Positions 43,838 through 56,128 are shown, numbered from the stretch's first letter. The stretch is DNA of 64,000 nt from Streptomyces sp. RKAG293 (GCF_023701745.1 NZ_JAJOZB010000001.1:2114501-2178500); one strand, 5' to 3'. Made by a program: numbers and translations. The notes: generated by a model from the sequence alone, not told the origin.

Positions 43838-44674
43838 GTGGTCACCAAGGAACAGCGGCGGCGACAGCTCGCCCGAGAGAAGTTCGAGCGGCAGCAGCAG
43901 CGCAGGACCGTGGAGCAGTCCAAGGCCCGCCGGCGCAACAGCGTGATCGCCGCCGTGGTGGCCGTCGTGGTCGCCGCCGGCGCCACCGCGTACGCGGCGG
44001 GCGGCCTGGACGGCAAGGACAAGCCGAAGACGGACGCGGCCGCCGGCCCGTCGGCCACGACGCCCTCCAAGGCGCCGGACCCGTGCGCGAAGCCGGGCGA
44101 GGGTACCCCGGGGAAGCAGCAGTGGAAGACCGAGCCGGCGATGTCGGTCGACAAGAGCGCCAAGTACACCTTCACGCTCCAGACCACCTGCGGTGACATC
44201 GCGGTGGCACTGGACGCCGCGAAGGCGCCGGCCACGGTGAACTCCTTCAAGTTCCTCGCCGACAAGGGCTTCTTCGACCACTCCAAGTGCCACCGGCTCA
44301 CCGCCGAGGGCATCTACGTCCTGCAGTGCGGCGACCCGACCGGCACCGGCCAGGGCGGCCCCGGCTACACGATTCCGGACGAGAACCTGACCGCGCTGGG
44401 CAAGGCGGGCGCCAACGGCACCGTCACCTACCCGGCGGGCACCATCGCGATGGCGAACACCGGGAAGCCGCACACCGGCGGCAGCCAGTTCTTCCTGGTC
44501 TACAAGGACAGCCCGCTGGCGCCGTCCTACACCCCCTTCGGCACCATCGGCGCCGACGGCATGAAGGTGCTGCAGAAGATCGCGGCGGCGGGCGCGGCGG
44601 CCCCCGACGCTCAGCAGAACACCGCCCCGAACGCGACCGTGGTGATCAACAAGGCGGTCGTCAAGCAGTCGTGA
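43838..44674 (+). CDS. Membrane-anchored or secreted peptidyl-prolyl isomerase (cyclophilin type)
   Basis: The 278-residue protein has a basic N-terminal 33 residues (KEQRRRQLAREKFERQQQRR) and a single hydrophobic segment (NSVIAAVVAVVVAAGATAYAAGG, 34-56). A Pro/Thr linker precedes a cyclophilin domain (about 110-275) with FTLQTTCGDIAVALD, KGFFDHSKCHRLTAEGIYVLQCGDPTGTGQGGPGY, GTIAMANTGKPHTGGSQFFLVYKD and YTPFGTIGADGM. The active-site FFHR-type motif reads FFDHSKCHRL. It probably folds extracytoplasmic proteins. The start is GTG with GGGAGA upstream. It is divergent from the metallo-hydrolase. Confidence 0.93.
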   Translation: MVTKEQRRRQLAREKFERQQQRRTVEQSKARRRNSVIAAVVAVVVAAGATAYAAGGLDGKDKPKTDAAAGPSATTPSKAPDPCAKPGEGTPGKQQWKTEPAMSVDKSAKYTFTLQTTCGDIAVALDAAKAPATVNSFKFLADKGFFDHSKCHRLTAEGIYVLQCGDPTGTGQGGPGYTIPDENLTALGKAGANGTVTYPAGTIAMANTGKPHTGGSQFFLVYKDSPLAPSYTPFGTIGADGMKVLQKIAAAGAAAPDAQQNTAPNATVVINKAVVKQS

Positions 44675-44782
44675 ACCCCTGATGAGCCGGGCCCCGGCGG
44701 TAAATTTCGCGTGTGCTGGATGCGGACAGCCGGGGCGCCGGTCGCCTATGTTGGCGTTGGACCGGTCAGGGCGCAGCCCGGC

Positions 44783-44840
44783 CGGAGGAAACTGTGAAAA
44801 AACGATGCCGGCGAGCCGGAAACCGGCCGGGCATCACGTG
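44783..44840 (+). promoter_or_regulatory. Structured leader with possible short ORF before the DUF349 gene
   Basis: A GGAGG ribosome-binding site (44783-44787) precedes GTG AAA AAA at 44794, opening a 29-codon frame that ends at 44883 inside the DUF349 gene. A second 16-codon frame from ATG 44805 ends exactly at the GTGA start overlap. The stretch 44805-44836 can fold as ATGCC..GCCGG-AAA-CCGGC..GGCAT, ending just before the DUF349 GGAGGAGG site. Translation of either frame is not shown; a translational attenuator is a possibility. Confidence 0.35.
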
Positions 44841-44851
44841 GAGGAGGCGCT

Positions 44852-46081
44852 GTGAGCAGCGACCCATGGGGCCGCGTCGATGAGACGGGGACCGTGTACG
44901 TGCGTACGGCCGACGGGGAGCGGGAGGTCGGTTCGTGGCAGGCGGGGTCTCCGGATGAGGCGCTGGCCTACTTCGAGCGCAAGTACGAGGGGCTTGTCGT
45001 CGAGATCGGCCTCCTTGAGCGGCGGGTGAAGACCACCGACCTCGCGCCCAAGGACGCGCTGACCGCGATCGAGCACCTTCGGGCGTCGGTCACCGAGGCG
45101 CACGCGGTGGGCGACCTGGCGGCGCTCGCCACGCGGCTGGACGCTCTCGTCGGGCTGGTGGAATCGCGCCGCGAGGAGCGCAAGGTCGCGAAGGCGAAGG
45201 CGACCGACGAGGCCAAGGTGGCCAAGGAGGAGCTGGTCGCGGAGGCCGAGGGGCTGGCCGAGAGCGAGCAGTGGCGGACCGCGGGCGAGCGGCTGCGCGC
45301 CCTGGTGGACACCTGGAAGGCGCTGCCGCGGCTGGACCGCAAGGCCGACGATGAGCTGTGGCACCGGTTCAGCCACGCCCGTTCGGTCTTCTCCAAGCGG
45401 CGCAAGGCGCACTTCGCGTCGCTGGACTCCCAGCGCGAGGAGGCCCGTCGCGCCAAGGAGAAGCTGGTCACGGAGGCGCTGGCGCTGTCGAACTCCACCG
45501 ACTGGGGTCCGACCGCCGCCCGCTACCGCGAGCTGATGACGGAGTGGAAGGCCGCGGGCCGCGCACAGCGCGAGTCCGAGGACGACCTGTGGAACCGCTT
45601 CCGCGGCGCCCAGGACCAGTTCTTCCAGGCCCGTACCGAGGTCTTCAACGAGCGCGACTCCCAGGAGCGGGAGAACCTCGCGCTCAAGGAGGAGCTCGCC
45701 ATCGAGGCCGAGAAGATCCTTCCGGTGACGGACCTCAAGGCGGCCCGTGCGGCGTTCCGCGGGATCAACGAGCGCTGGGAGGCCGTCGGCCATGTGCCGC
45801 GCGACGCCCGGCCCCGTATCGAGGCCCGGATGCACGCGGTCGAGCGTGCGATCCAGGACTCGGAGGAGAACGAGTGGCGCCGGACGAACCCGGAGGCGCG
45901 GGCCCGCGCCGCGGGTCTGACGGGCCAGCTCCAGGCGGCCGTCGACAAGCTGCGCACCCAGGCCGAGGCGGCACGGGCCGCGGGCAACGCGTCGAAGGCC
46001 GACAAGCTCACCCGTGAGCTGGAGGGCCGGCAGGCCCTGCTCGACCAGGCGCTGAAGGGCCTGGAGGAGTTCGGCGGCTGA
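44852..46081 (+). CDS. DUF349 domain-containing protein
   Basis: The function of this 409-residue protein is unknown. It is very rich in Glu, Arg, Lys and Ala with extended helix. At least three DUF349 repeats are visible, each with the pattern W..A..RY/RL..L...WK..GR......DD.LW.RF..A...F (for example around residues 142-185, 212-258 and 280-330). An N-terminal region of about 60 residues (WGRVDETGTVYVRTADGEREVGSW) looks beta-rich. The start is GTG with GGAGGAGG upstream. It lies convergent to relA with a strong shared terminator. A structural or nucleic-acid-associated role is possible but not supported by direct evidence here. Confidence 0.9.
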   Translation: MSSDPWGRVDETGTVYVRTADGEREVGSWQAGSPDEALAYFERKYEGLVVEIGLLERRVKTTDLAPKDALTAIEHLRASVTEAHAVGDLAALATRLDALVGLVESRREERKVAKAKATDEAKVAKEELVAEAEGLAESEQWRTAGERLRALVDTWKALPRLDRKADDELWHRFSHARSVFSKRRKAHFASLDSQREEARRAKEKLVTEALALSNSTDWGPTAARYRELMTEWKAAGRAQRESEDDLWNRFRGAQDQFFQARTEVFNERDSQERENLALKEELAIEAEKILPVTDLKAARAAFRGINERWEAVGHVPRDARPRIEARMHAVERAIQDSEENEWRRTNPEARARAAGLTGQLQAAVDKLRTQAEAARAAGNASKADKLTRELEGRQALLDQALKGLEEFGG

Positions 46082-46111
46082 GCAGGCCCTGAGCCCCGCA
46101 CCGCACGACGA

Positions 46112-46148
46112 AGCGGCCCCGGTACGGATCTTCCGTACCGGGGCCGCT
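46112..46148. terminator. Bidirectional terminator between DUF349 gene and relA
   Basis: A perfect 17-bp inverted repeat (46112-46128 with 46132-46148, loop TCT) lies between two convergent stop codons. It is one of the strongest hairpins in the window. Confidence 0.85.
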
Positions 46149-46159
46149 CGCGTACGGGC

Positions 46160-48589
<2,430 letters not shown>

Positions 48590-48640
48590 GAGCACTCCTC
48601 ACGCGGGTGGGAGCACCCATGGTATCGATCTGTGGCAGGA

Positions 48641-48672
48641 GGCGGGCGCCCGGTGGTTTCCGGGCGCCCGCC
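48641..48672 (-). terminator. Hairpin between apt and relA
   Basis: A perfect 13-bp inverted repeat (GGCGGGCGCCCGG / CCGGGCGCCCGCC, loop TGGTTT) lies 43 bp past the apt stop and 52 bp before the relA start. It probably ends the sec-apt transcript. Confidence 0.75.
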
Positions 48673-48714
48673 TCCGGGCGGTGCTGTGCTGCCGCAGGGC
48701 GCTGTGCCTGGGTG

Positions 48715-49275
48715 TCAGACGATGATCAGTGCGTCCAGCGGGGCGCCCGCGAGGGCGGTGGAGAGCCGTTCGCGGCCCTTGAGGAAGCCGAGCTCCAGCA
48801 GGACCGCGACGCCGGCCACCTCCGCGCCGGTCCGCCGGATGAGCTCCAGCGAGGCCTCGGCGGTGCCGCCGGTGGCCAGCACGTCATCGATGACCAGGAC
48901 CCGGTCGCCGGGGGCGAGGGCGTCCTGCTGCACCTCTATCTCGGCGCTGCCGTACTCCAGCTCGTAGCGCTGCGACAGCGTGGCGCCGGGCAGCTTGCCC
49001 GCCTTGCGCACGGGCACGAAGCCGAGGTGGGCCCGGGCCGCCGCGGGGGCGGCGAGGATGAACCCGCGCGCCTCCAGTCCGGCGACCTTGGTGGCGCCAT
49101 GGCGCGCGCAGAGCACGGCCAGGGCGTCCACCAGGGCGTTGAACGCGTCGGGGTCGGCCAGCAGCGGGGTGATGTCCTTGAACATCACACCCGGCTGCGG
49201 GTAGTCCGGCACGTCCCGGATCCGGCCGAGCAGCTGCTCGCGCAGCGCTTCGGCGCCGGCCGCGGCCGCCGTCAC
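48715..49275 (-). CDS. apt: Adenine phosphoribosyltransferase
   Basis: It salvages adenine to AMP with PRPP. The 186-residue type I phosphoribosyltransferase has PDYPQPGVMFKDITPLL, ARGFILAAPAAARAHLGFVPVRKAGKLPG, and the PRPP loop RVLVIDDVLATGGTAEASLEL. The start is GTG overlapping the secF stop by 4 nt (GTGA), so it is coupled to the sec genes. Between secDF and relA it repeats a common actinobacterial order. Confidence 0.97.
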   Translation of the reverse strand: MTAAAAGAEALREQLLGRIRDVPDYPQPGVMFKDITPLLADPDAFNALVDALAVLCARHGATKVAGLEARGFILAAPAAARAHLGFVPVRKAGKLPGATLSQRYELEYGSAEIEVQQDALAPGDRVLVIDDVLATGGTAEASLELIRRTGAEVAGVAVLLELGFLKGRERLSTALAGAPLDALIIV

Positions 49276-50432
49276 CGCCGCTTCCCGGAAGGACGGTTCT
49301 TGCCGCGGTTGCGGGCGGCGGCCTGGGGACGCTGGCCGACCACACCACCGGCGGCGGCGCGGTCGCCGTCCTCCGGCTCGTCGTCCTCGTCAGCGGCGAC
49401 GGCGTCCTCGCGGGCCCGCTGCTCCTCCTCGGCCGGGTCCACGCCCTTGGCCGCGTCGGCCTTGCGCTTGGCCAGCACGCGCTTCTTGAGGGCCTTGATC
49501 TCCGGGTCGCGCTCCTTGAAGTCCGCGACCAGCGGGGTCGCGATGAAGATCGAGGAGTACGCACCGGCGGTGAGGCCGACGAACAGCGCGAGCGCGATGT
49601 CGTTGAGGACACCGGCCCCGAGGATGCCGCCACCGATGAACAGCAGGGCGCCGACGGGGAGCAGCGCGACGACCGTGGTGTTGATGGAACGCACCAGGGT
49701 CTGGTTCAGGCTGCGGTTAGCCAGCTCGCTGTACGTGAAGCGGGTCTGCTTGGTGATGCTGCGGGTCGTCTCCTTGAGACCGTCGAAGACGACGACGGTG
49801 TCGTAGAGGGAGTAACCGAGGATCGTCAGCAGACCGATCACGGTGCCCGGGGTGACCTCGAAACCGACGATGGCGTAGACGCCGACGGTGATCGTGAGGT
49901 CGTGGATCAGGGCGACGAGGGCGGCGATGGCCATCCGCCACTCGAAGGCGATGGCGAGGTAGATCACCACCAGGATCATGAAGATGATCAGGCCGGTGAA
50001 GGCCTTCTTCGAGATCTCCTCACCCCAGCTGGGGCCGACGATCTGTGCGTCGATCTTGTTCGAATCCAGTCCGAGGTCGGTGGCGACCCGCTTCTGGATG
50101 TTCTTCGACTCCTCCGTGGAGATGTCGCTGACCTGGATCCGGACGCCGCCGTTGCCGAGCTTCTGCACGGTGGCGTCATGATCGCCGGTGTGGCCGGCGA
50201 TCTTGTTCTGCACATCGGTGACCGAGTACGACGTCTTCGGGGTGGTCAGGACCGCACCGCCGGAGAACTCGATGCCGAGCTTGAGACCGTTGATCGCCAG
50301 ACCGGCGATGGCCACGATCGTGATCAGGATCGAGACGCCGTACCAGAGCCTGCGCTTGCCGACGAAGTCGTAGGCGATCTCGCCACGGTGCAGCCGGTGT
50401 CCGAGCTGTCCGAGATTACCGAGCTTGGACAT
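49272..50432 (-). CDS. secF: Protein translocase subunit SecF
   Basis: SecF works with SecD as an RND-type proton-driven factor that completes Sec protein export. The 386-residue protein has six membrane helices. The first is at about residues 29-50, after LWYGVSILITIVAIAGLAINGL; the large P4-type extracytoplasmic loop holds GLKLGIEFSGGAVL and the RVATDLGLD region. The last five helices contain LGYSLYDTVVVFDGLKE and NQTLVRSINTTVVALLPVGALL. A charged cytoplasmic tail rich in Glu, Asp, Lys and Arg ends the protein. The ATG at 50432 shares one base with the secD stop. Confidence 0.97.
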   Translation of the reverse strand: MSKLGNLGQLGHRLHRGEIAYDFVGKRRLWYGVSILITIVAIAGLAINGLKLGIEFSGGAVLTTPKTSYSVTDVQNKIAGHTGDHDATVQKLGNGGVRIQVSDISTEESKNIQKRVATDLGLDSNKIDAQIVGPSWGEEISKKAFTGLIIFMILVVIYLAIAFEWRMAIAALVALIHDLTITVGVYAIVGFEVTPGTVIGLLTILGYSLYDTVVVFDGLKETTRSITKQTRFTYSELANRSLNQTLVRSINTTVVALLPVGALLFIGGGILGAGVLNDIALALFVGLTAGAYSSIFIATPLVADFKERDPEIKALKKRVLAKRKADAAKGVDPAEEEQRAREDAVAADEDDEPEDGDRAAAGGVVGQRPQAAARNRGKNRPSGKRR

Positions 50433-52203
50433 CAGGCCTCCTTCGTCTCGGTGCTCGTCCTGCGGCGGACGCGGCGGATGGGAGCCTGGACACCCAGGCC
50501 CTTCGGGTCGAGGCCGGACCACTTGTGGCCCTCGGCGAAGAACTTGTTGCGGGCCAGGATCGTCATCAGCGGCTTGGTGAAGAGGAACACCACCACGACG
50601 TCGAGCAACGTGGTCAGACCCAGGGTGAACGCGAAGCCCTGGACCTTGCCGACCGTCACCGCGAACAGCACGGCGGCGGCGAGGAAGGACACGAAGTCCG
50701 ACACCAGGATGGTGCGCCGGGCGCGCGGCCAGCCGCGGGCCACCGCGGGCTGCAGCGAGCGGCCCTCGCGCAGCTCGTCACGGATCCGTTCGAAGAAGAC
50801 GATGAACGAGTCCGCGGTGATACCGATCGCGACGATGGCTCCACAGACGGCCGGCAGGTTCAGCGCGAAGCCGATGGCCGGGCCGAGCAGGGACATCAGC
50901 GTGTAGGTGAGCGCCGCCGACACCAGGAGGCTGACGATCGCGACGAGGCCGAGGCCCCGGTAGTACGCCAGCATGTAGAGCACGACCAGCGCGAGGCCGA
51001 CGGCGCCCGCGATGAGGCCGCCGCGCAGCTGCTCCCCGCCGAGTGCGGCGGAGACCGTGGTCACGTCCTGGATCTTGAAGGTCAGCGGGAGCGAACCGTA
51101 GGACAGGACGTTCGACAGGTTCTGTGCGGACGTCTGCGTGAAGCTGCCGAAGATCGTCGCGCTGCCGCCGGGCAGGGCCTGCGAAACCGAGGGCGCGGAG
51201 ACGACGTTGCCGTCGAGGTCGATCGCGAACTGGTTCAGCGGGGGCTGCTGGGCGGCCAGCTGGGTGGTGACCTTGGTGAACTTCTTGGCGCCACCACCGG
51301 TGAAGCTGAGGTCGACGACCCAGCCGTTGCCGGACGTGGTGTCGAACTTCGCACTGGCCTTGGAGACGTCCTTGCCGTCGAGGACGGCCGGGCCGAGCGC
51401 GTACTTGTACCAGATCTTGTCCTTGCCGTCACCGCGCTGACCGCAGCCGACGACCTTGTCAGCGGGCTTGACACCCTGGTTCGCCGCCGAGCGCTGCTTC
51501 GGGTCGTTGCAGTCGATCGCGGTGAACTTCGCCTGCAGATCGGCCGGAATCGTGCTGTCCAGCGTGCCGGCCGGGGGGCGGACGGGGTGGGCGTCGGGGT
51601 CGGCGCCTTGGCCGGGTCGGCCTTCAGGCCGTCGGTGACCGCGCGGCCCTGAGTGGTGGCACTGGACGAGGGCGTGATCTTCGTCGAGGGCGTGCCCTTC
51701 GGCGTGGCCGTACCGGTCGGCTTGGTGCCGGGCTTGCCCGACGGCGTGGGGGTCACGGACGGGGTGGGCTTCACCGGCGGCGTCTTGACCGCCGGGGGGT
51801 TCGCCTGCTCGGCGAGCACCTGCCGGAAGAACAGCTGGGCGGTCTGGCCGACCTGGTCCTGCGCCTGCTGGGGGTCGGTGCCCTTGGGGATGTTGACAAT
51901 GATGTTCTTGTCGCCCTGGGTCTGCACCTCCGCCTCGGAGACGCCAAGACCGTTCACACGCTGGTTGATGATGCTCACAGCGGTGTTCATGTTGGTCTTG
52001 TTGATCGCGTTGGCCTGATCGCTCTTGGCGGTCAGCGTGATGCTGACACCGCCGGCGAGGTCGATGCCCAGTCGCGGCTTGGTGTTGTGCGAGAGGAACA
52101 TCGTCCCCGTCAACGCCACGAGCGCGATCAGGATCACGGCCAGGGCGCGCCCTGGGTACCCCTGACTACCCGAGGACCTGCGGCCCTTCTTGGGTGCTGC
52201 CAC
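50432..52203 (-). pseudogene. secD: SecD, interrupted by a 1-nt frameshift
   Basis: SecD pairs with SecF in Sec export. The first part is read from GTG 52203: GSQGYPGRALAVILIALVAL membrane helix, LGIDLAGGVSITL, RVNGLGVSEAEV and IPKGTDPQQAQDQVG, then a Thr/Pro-rich insertion. At a run of six G on the plus strand (51573-51578) the frame changes. The other minus frame then gives PAGTLDSTIPADLQAKF, NQFAIDLDGNVVSAPSVSQAL, LGGEQLRGGLIAGAVGLALVVLYML and ITADSFIVFFERIRDELREG, to the stop at 50432. One more C in the run restores a full ~590-residue SecD. Everything else looks intact, so a sequencing error is the first explanation; a true mutation or slippage is possible. Confidence 0.88.
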
Positions 52204-52293
52204 CTTCTTGTTTCTCCCTGTCCAACCAGCCCCCGGGCCTGCGCGCCCGTGGGGTGGCCACGAAGTGATGTGAGAGTCCGGACCGACGCGCCC

Positions 52294-52728
52294 TTACTTG
52301 GGGTCGGTGCCGTCCTTCTTCGGCTCGTCCTCCGTCTTGCTCAGGTCGATGCGCTCGTCATCGGCGGCCTCGGCCGTCACGGCGTCCTCATCCGTGGCCG
52401 CGTCCTCGTCGGCGTCCTCGGAGCCGTCCTCCAGCTCGTCCGGCTCGATGCCGTGCACGATCCGGTCGTACTCGGACTGGTCCAGGACGGCGCCGATGGA
52501 GTTCTTCGCAAAGTGCGCGTGCACCCCGTCGGCCAGCTCCAGGAGGACGGTGTCCTCGTTGACTTCCTTCACCACGGCGTACATGCCGCCGATGGTGCGG
52601 ACACCGGAGCCCGGTTCCATCTGGTTCCGCATCGTCGCCGCCTGCCGCTGCTTGTTCTTGGCAGACCGGGTCATGAGGAACATGGCACCGATAAGGATGA
52701 TGAACGGGAGGAGCAAGCCGATACTCAC
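52294..52728 (-). CDS. yajC: Preprotein translocase accessory subunit YajC
   Basis: YajC associates with SecDF. The 144-residue protein has one N-terminal membrane helix (SIGLLLPFIILIGAMFLM, 2-19). A basic segment is followed by the YajC domain (QRQAATMRNQMEPGSGVRTIGGMYAVVKEVNEDTVLLELADGV) and a long acidic tail rich in Glu, Asp and Ala (about 95-140). The acidic tail is longer than in enteric YajC. The start is GTG. It lies upstream of secD on the same strand with a 90-bp gap. Confidence 0.95.
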   Translation of the reverse strand: MSIGLLLPFIILIGAMFLMTRSAKNKQRQAATMRNQMEPGSGVRTIGGMYAVVKEVNEDTVLLELADGVHAHFAKNSIGAVLDQSEYDRIVHGIEPDELEDGSEDADEDAATDEDAVTAEAADDERIDLSKTEDEPKKDGTDPK

Positions 52729-52888
52729 GATTTACAACGTTCCTTCGCACGGCCGCGGTGGCTGGCCTGATCTACGGGGGTGTATGCCGTTCCGGAGGAA
52801 GGGCGTCGGCGGAGTCTAAGCGAGTCCTCGCCGGTGAAACAACGCCCAGCATGGCACTGGGGTTCCTGGGGGGCGAGTCTCCATGCCG

Positions 52889-53965
52889 TCACGGTCCGAA
52901 CAGGCCACCCTGGCCGGGGCCCCCGGGCTGCGGGGGCGGGACCAGGCCGAGGTGCGTCCACGCCGCCCGGGTAGCCACCCGGCCACGGGGAGTACGCGCC
53001 AGCAGACCCTCCCGGACCAGGAACGGTTCCGCCACCTCCTCGACCGTCTCGCGCTCCTCACCGACGGCGACCGCCAGCGTCGACAGCCCGACCGGGCCGC
53101 CCCCGAACAGCTGGAGCAGGGCGCGCAGCACGGCCCGGTCCAGCCGGTCGAGGCCGCGGGCGTCCACCTCGTAGACCTCCAGGGCCTGCGTGGCGATCTC
53201 GCGGGTGATCCGGCCGTCCGCTCTGACCTGCGCGTAGTCCCGGACCCGGCGCAGCAGCCGGTTGGCGATACGGGGCGTGCCGCGGGAGCGGCCGGCGATC
53301 TCCGCACCGCCGTCCGTCTCGATCTCGACGTCCAGCAGCCGGGCCGAGCGGTGGATGACGCGCTCCAGCTCGGCGGGGGCGTAGAACTCCATGTGGCCGG
53401 TGAAGCCGAAGCGGTCCCGCAGCGGGGGCGGCAGCAGGCCGGCCCGGGTGGTGGCGCCGACCAGGGTGAAGGGCGGCAGCTCCAGCGGGATGGCGGTGGC
53501 GCCGGGGCCCTTGCCGACGATCACATCGACCCGGAAGTCCTCCATCGCCATGTAGAGCATCTCCTCGGCGGGCCGGGACATGCGGTGGATCTCGTCCAGG
53601 AACAGCACCTCGCCCTCCTGGAGGGAGGAGAGGATCGCGGCGAGGTCGCCCGCGTGCTGGATGGCCGGGCCCGAGGTGATGCGGATCGGGGCGCCCATCT
53701 CGGCGGCGATGATCATCGACAGCGTGGTCTTGCCGAGGCCGGGCGCTCCGGAGAGCAGGACGTGGTCCGCGGTGCCGCCGCGCTTCTTGGCGGCCTTCAG
53801 CACCAGGTCCAGCTGCTGCCGCACCCGTTCCTGCCCGACGAACTCACCGAGGTCCTTCGGCCGCAGCGCGGCCTCGACGGCCTGGTCCTCACCGTCGGCA
53901 TCGGAGCCGACCAGCCGGTCCGGCAGCTCGCCGGCGGTCGGGGGTGCGGGCTCGTCCCAGTTCAT
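52889..53965 (-). CDS. ruvB: Holliday junction branch-migration helicase RuvB
   Basis: RuvB is the hexameric motor of the RuvABC resolvasome. The 358-residue protein has [23 protein letters not shown], Walker [19 protein letters not shown], Walker [19 protein letters not shown], sensor 1 [20 protein letters not shown], and the C-terminal winged helix that contacts DNA ([43 protein letters not shown]). The ATG at 53965 starts MNWDEPA. Order on the strand is ruvC-ruvA-ruvB. Confidence 0.97.
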   Translation of the reverse strand: MNWDEPAPPTAGELPDRLVGSDADGEDQAVEAALRPKDLGEFVGQERVRQQLDLVLKAAKKRGGTADHVLLSGAPGLGKTTLSMIIAAEMGAPIRITSGPAIQHAGDLAAILSSLQEGEVLFLDEIHRMSRPAEEMLYMAMEDFRVDVIVGKGPGATAIPLELPPFTLVGATTRAGLLPPPLRDRFGFTGHMEFYAPAELERVIHRSARLLDVEIETDGGAEIAGRSRGTPRIANRLLRRVRDYAQVRADGRITREIATQALEVYEVDARGLDRLDRAVLRALLQLFGGGPVGLSTLAVAVGEERETVEEVAEPFLVREGLLARTPRGRVATRAAWTHLGLVPPPQPGGPGQGGLFGP

Positions 53966-54018
53966 GTCGGACTTTCGGGTCGTCGGTGCGGGGATCGTGT
54001 CCGTGCGGCGGCAGGCCG

Positions 54019-54642
54019 TCAGCGGGTGCGGTTCAGGGTCTGGAGGGCCGCGCGCAGCAGTGCGGAGACATTGGGCGCCCCGCCCCCGGCCAGCTCCGCC
54101 TCCGCCTGCGGCGCGACCGCGGAGACCGCTTCGTCGGCCTCGCGGGTGGCGTAGCCGAGGCCGATGAGCGCCGCGTGCAGCTGGTCGCGCCAGGAGGCGC
54201 TGACGGGGCTGCCGATCCCGCGGTTCGCCCCGGGGCCGACGGGCTCGCCGAGCCGGTCCTTCAGTTCCAGCAGGAGTCGCTGGGCGCCCTTCTTGCCCAC
54301 GCCGGGGACGGCGGTGAGCGCCTTCTCGTCCCCGGTGGCCACCGCGATCCGCAGGGCGTCCGGGGAGTGCACGGCGAGCATCGTCTGCGCGAGGCGCGGG
54401 CCGACACCGCTGACGGTCTGCAGCAGCTCGAAGACCAGCCGCTCGTCGTCGTCCGCGAAGCCGTACAGGGTGAGCGAGTCCTCGCGGACGATCAGCGACG
54501 TCGAGAGCCTGGCCGGCTGGCCGGTTCTGAGGGTGGCGAGGGTGCCCGGGGTGCACAGGACGGACATGCCGATGCCGCCCACCTCGATGACCGCGGCGTC
54601 CGGGGCGAGTGCGGCGACCGGGCCGCTGACGAAGGCGATCAT
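54019..54642 (-). CDS. ruvA: Holliday junction DNA-binding protein RuvA
   Basis: RuvA tetramers hold the junction for RuvB. The 207-residue protein has an OB-fold N-terminal domain ([25 protein letters not shown]), paired helix-hairpin-helix motifs ([17 protein letters not shown] and [24 protein letters not shown]), and a C-terminal RuvB-binding domain ([25 protein letters not shown]). The ATG overlaps the ruvC stop by 4 nt. Confidence 0.97.
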   Translation of the reverse strand: MIAFVSGPVAALAPDAAVIEVGGIGMSVLCTPGTLATLRTGQPARLSTSLIVREDSLTLYGFADDDERLVFELLQTVSGVGPRLAQTMLAVHSPDALRIAVATGDEKALTAVPGVGKKGAQRLLLELKDRLGEPVGPGANRGIGSPVSASWRDQLHAALIGLGYATREADEAVSAVAPQAEAELAGGGAPNVSALLRAALQTLNRTR

Positions 54643-55178
54643 GCTCGGGGCTCCTGGATTCGTGCCGGCCGGTGGGCGGCGATGGCCTGTTGGAGACGGT
54701 TGGTGGCGGTACCGCGCCAGATGTGGCAGATGGCCAGCGCCAGTGCGTCCGCGGCGTCGGCCGGCTTGGGCGGGGCGTCCAGCCGGAGCAGCCGCGTCAC
54801 CATGGCGCCGACCTGGGCCTTGTCCGCCCGTCCGCTGCCGGTGACGGCGGCCTTGACCTCGCTGGGGGTGTGCAGATGGACGGGGAGTCCGCGCCGGCTG
54901 GCGCAGAGCATCGCGACGGCGCTGGCCTGCGCGGTGCCCATGACCGTGCTGACGTTGTGCTGGCTGAACACCCGCTCCACGGCGACGACTTCCGGCCGGT
55001 ACTCGTCCAACCACGCCTCGATGCCGCGCTCGATGAGGACGAGACGGTGCCCGATCTCCGCGTCGGCCGGGGTGCGCACCACGCCGACGCCCAGCATCGT
55101 CAACGGGCGCCCCGGGACGCCCTCCACGACTCCGATGCCGAGCCGGGTCAGTCCCGGGTCCACGCCGAGTACCCGCAC
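54639..55178 (-). CDS. ruvC: Holliday junction resolvase RuvC
   Basis: RuvC cuts Holliday junctions symmetrically. The 179-residue RNase H-fold nuclease keeps its acidic residues in [15 protein letters not shown], in [20 protein letters not shown], and in [13 protein letters not shown] chose the GTG at 55178, which gives the family start MRVLGVDPG and has GAGGGGTGA upstream; a TTG five codons earlier is the only alternative. No LexA-type box was seen upstream. Confidence 0.96.
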   Translation of the reverse strand: MRVLGVDPGLTRLGIGVVEGVPGRPLTMLGVGVVRTPADAEIGHRLVLIERGIEAWLDEYRPEVVAVERVFSQHNVSTVMGTAQASAVAMLCASRRGLPVHLHTPSEVKAAVTGSGRADKAQVGAMVTRLLRLDAPPKPADAADALALAICHIWRGTATNRLQQAIAAHRPARIQEPRA

Positions 55179-55254
55179 CCCGTCACCCCTCAAGCCCTGT
55201 CGGTCAACTGTTCCTGCAGGTTAGCCGTTCCCACTGACAACGCCGCCAACGCCG

Positions 55255-55286
55255 ACGGGCCGGCGGGGTGTGTCCCGCCGGCCCGT
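55255..55286 (-). terminator. Terminator between yebC and ruvC
   Basis: A perfect 13-bp inverted repeat (ACGGGCCGGCGGG / CCCGCCGGCCCGT, loop GTGTGT) lies 30 bp after the yebC stop. It separates yebC from the ruvCAB genes, which would then start from a promoter in the remaining 76 bp. Confidence 0.8.
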
Positions 55287-55315
55287 GGTGCGCACAAGGC
55301 GCGGTCAACGCGGAA

Positions 55316-56068
55316 TCAGGCGTCGACCTGCTCCATGACCTCGTCGCTCACGTCGAAGTTGGCGAAGACGTTCTGCACGTCGTCGCTGTCCTCGAGCGCG
55401 TCGATCAGCTTGAAGATCTTGCGGGCGCCGTCCTCGTCGAGTTCCACCTGCATGGTGGGGACGAAGTTGGCGTCGGCCGAGTCGTAGTCGATGCCGGCGT
55501 CCTGGAGCGCGGTACGGACCGCGACCATGTCGGTGGCCTCGCTGATGACCTCGAAGGACTCGCCGAGGTCGTTGACCTCTTCGGCCCCGGCCTCCAGCAC
55601 GGCGCCCAGCACGTCGTCCTCGGAGAGTTCACCCTTGGGGACGATGACGACGCCCTTGCGGTTGAACAGGTACGAGACCGAGCCCGGGTCCGCCATGGCC
55701 CCGCCGTTGCGGGTCATCGCGACACGGACGTCGGAGGCCGCGCGGTTGCGGTTGTCGGTGAGGCACTCGATGAGCACCGCGACGCCGTTCGGCCCGTAGC
55801 CCTCGTACATGATCGTCTGGTAGTCGGCGCCGCCGGCTTCCAGACCGGCACCGCGCTTGACCGCGCTGTCGATGTTCTTGTTCGGGACCGAGCTCTTCTT
55901 CGCCTTCTGGATGGCGTCGTAAAGGGTCGGGTTACCGGAGACGTCACCGCCACCCATGCGCGCCGCCACCTCGATGTTCTTGATCATCTTGGCGAACAGC
56001 TTGCCGCGCTTGGCGTCAACCACGGCCTTCTTGTGCTTGGTGGTAGCCCATTTAGAGTGGCCGGACAT
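55316..56068 (-). CDS. yebC: YebC/PmpR family DNA-binding or translation-related regulator
   Basis: The 250-residue protein has the invariant start [24 protein letters not shown], then [56 protein letters not shown] and the later acidic domains. YebC proteins were described as transcription regulators; more recent work ties some to translation of proline stretches. Position beside ruvC is classical. The ATG start is clear. Confidence 0.95.
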   Translation of the reverse strand: MSGHSKWATTKHKKAVVDAKRGKLFAKMIKNIEVAARMGGGDVSGNPTLYDAIQKAKKSSVPNKNIDSAVKRGAGLEAGGADYQTIMYEGYGPNGVAVLIECLTDNRNRAASDVRVAMTRNGGAMADPGSVSYLFNRKGVVIVPKGELSEDDVLGAVLEAGAEEVNDLGESFEVISEATDMVAVRTALQDAGIDYDSADANFVPTMQVELDEDGARKIFKLIDALEDSDDVQNVFANFDVSDEVMEQVDA

Positions 56069-56128
56069 CGCCAGCTCCTTACAACGTCGCCAGTAGAAAT
56101 GAACAGAAGAGATCCTACCGGGGTCGCG

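Noticed and set aside
55179..55315. Search for a LexA (SOS) box before ruvC
   Set aside because: No CGAAC-N4-GTTCG-like palindrome is present in the ruvC upstream region, so DNA-damage control is not claimed.
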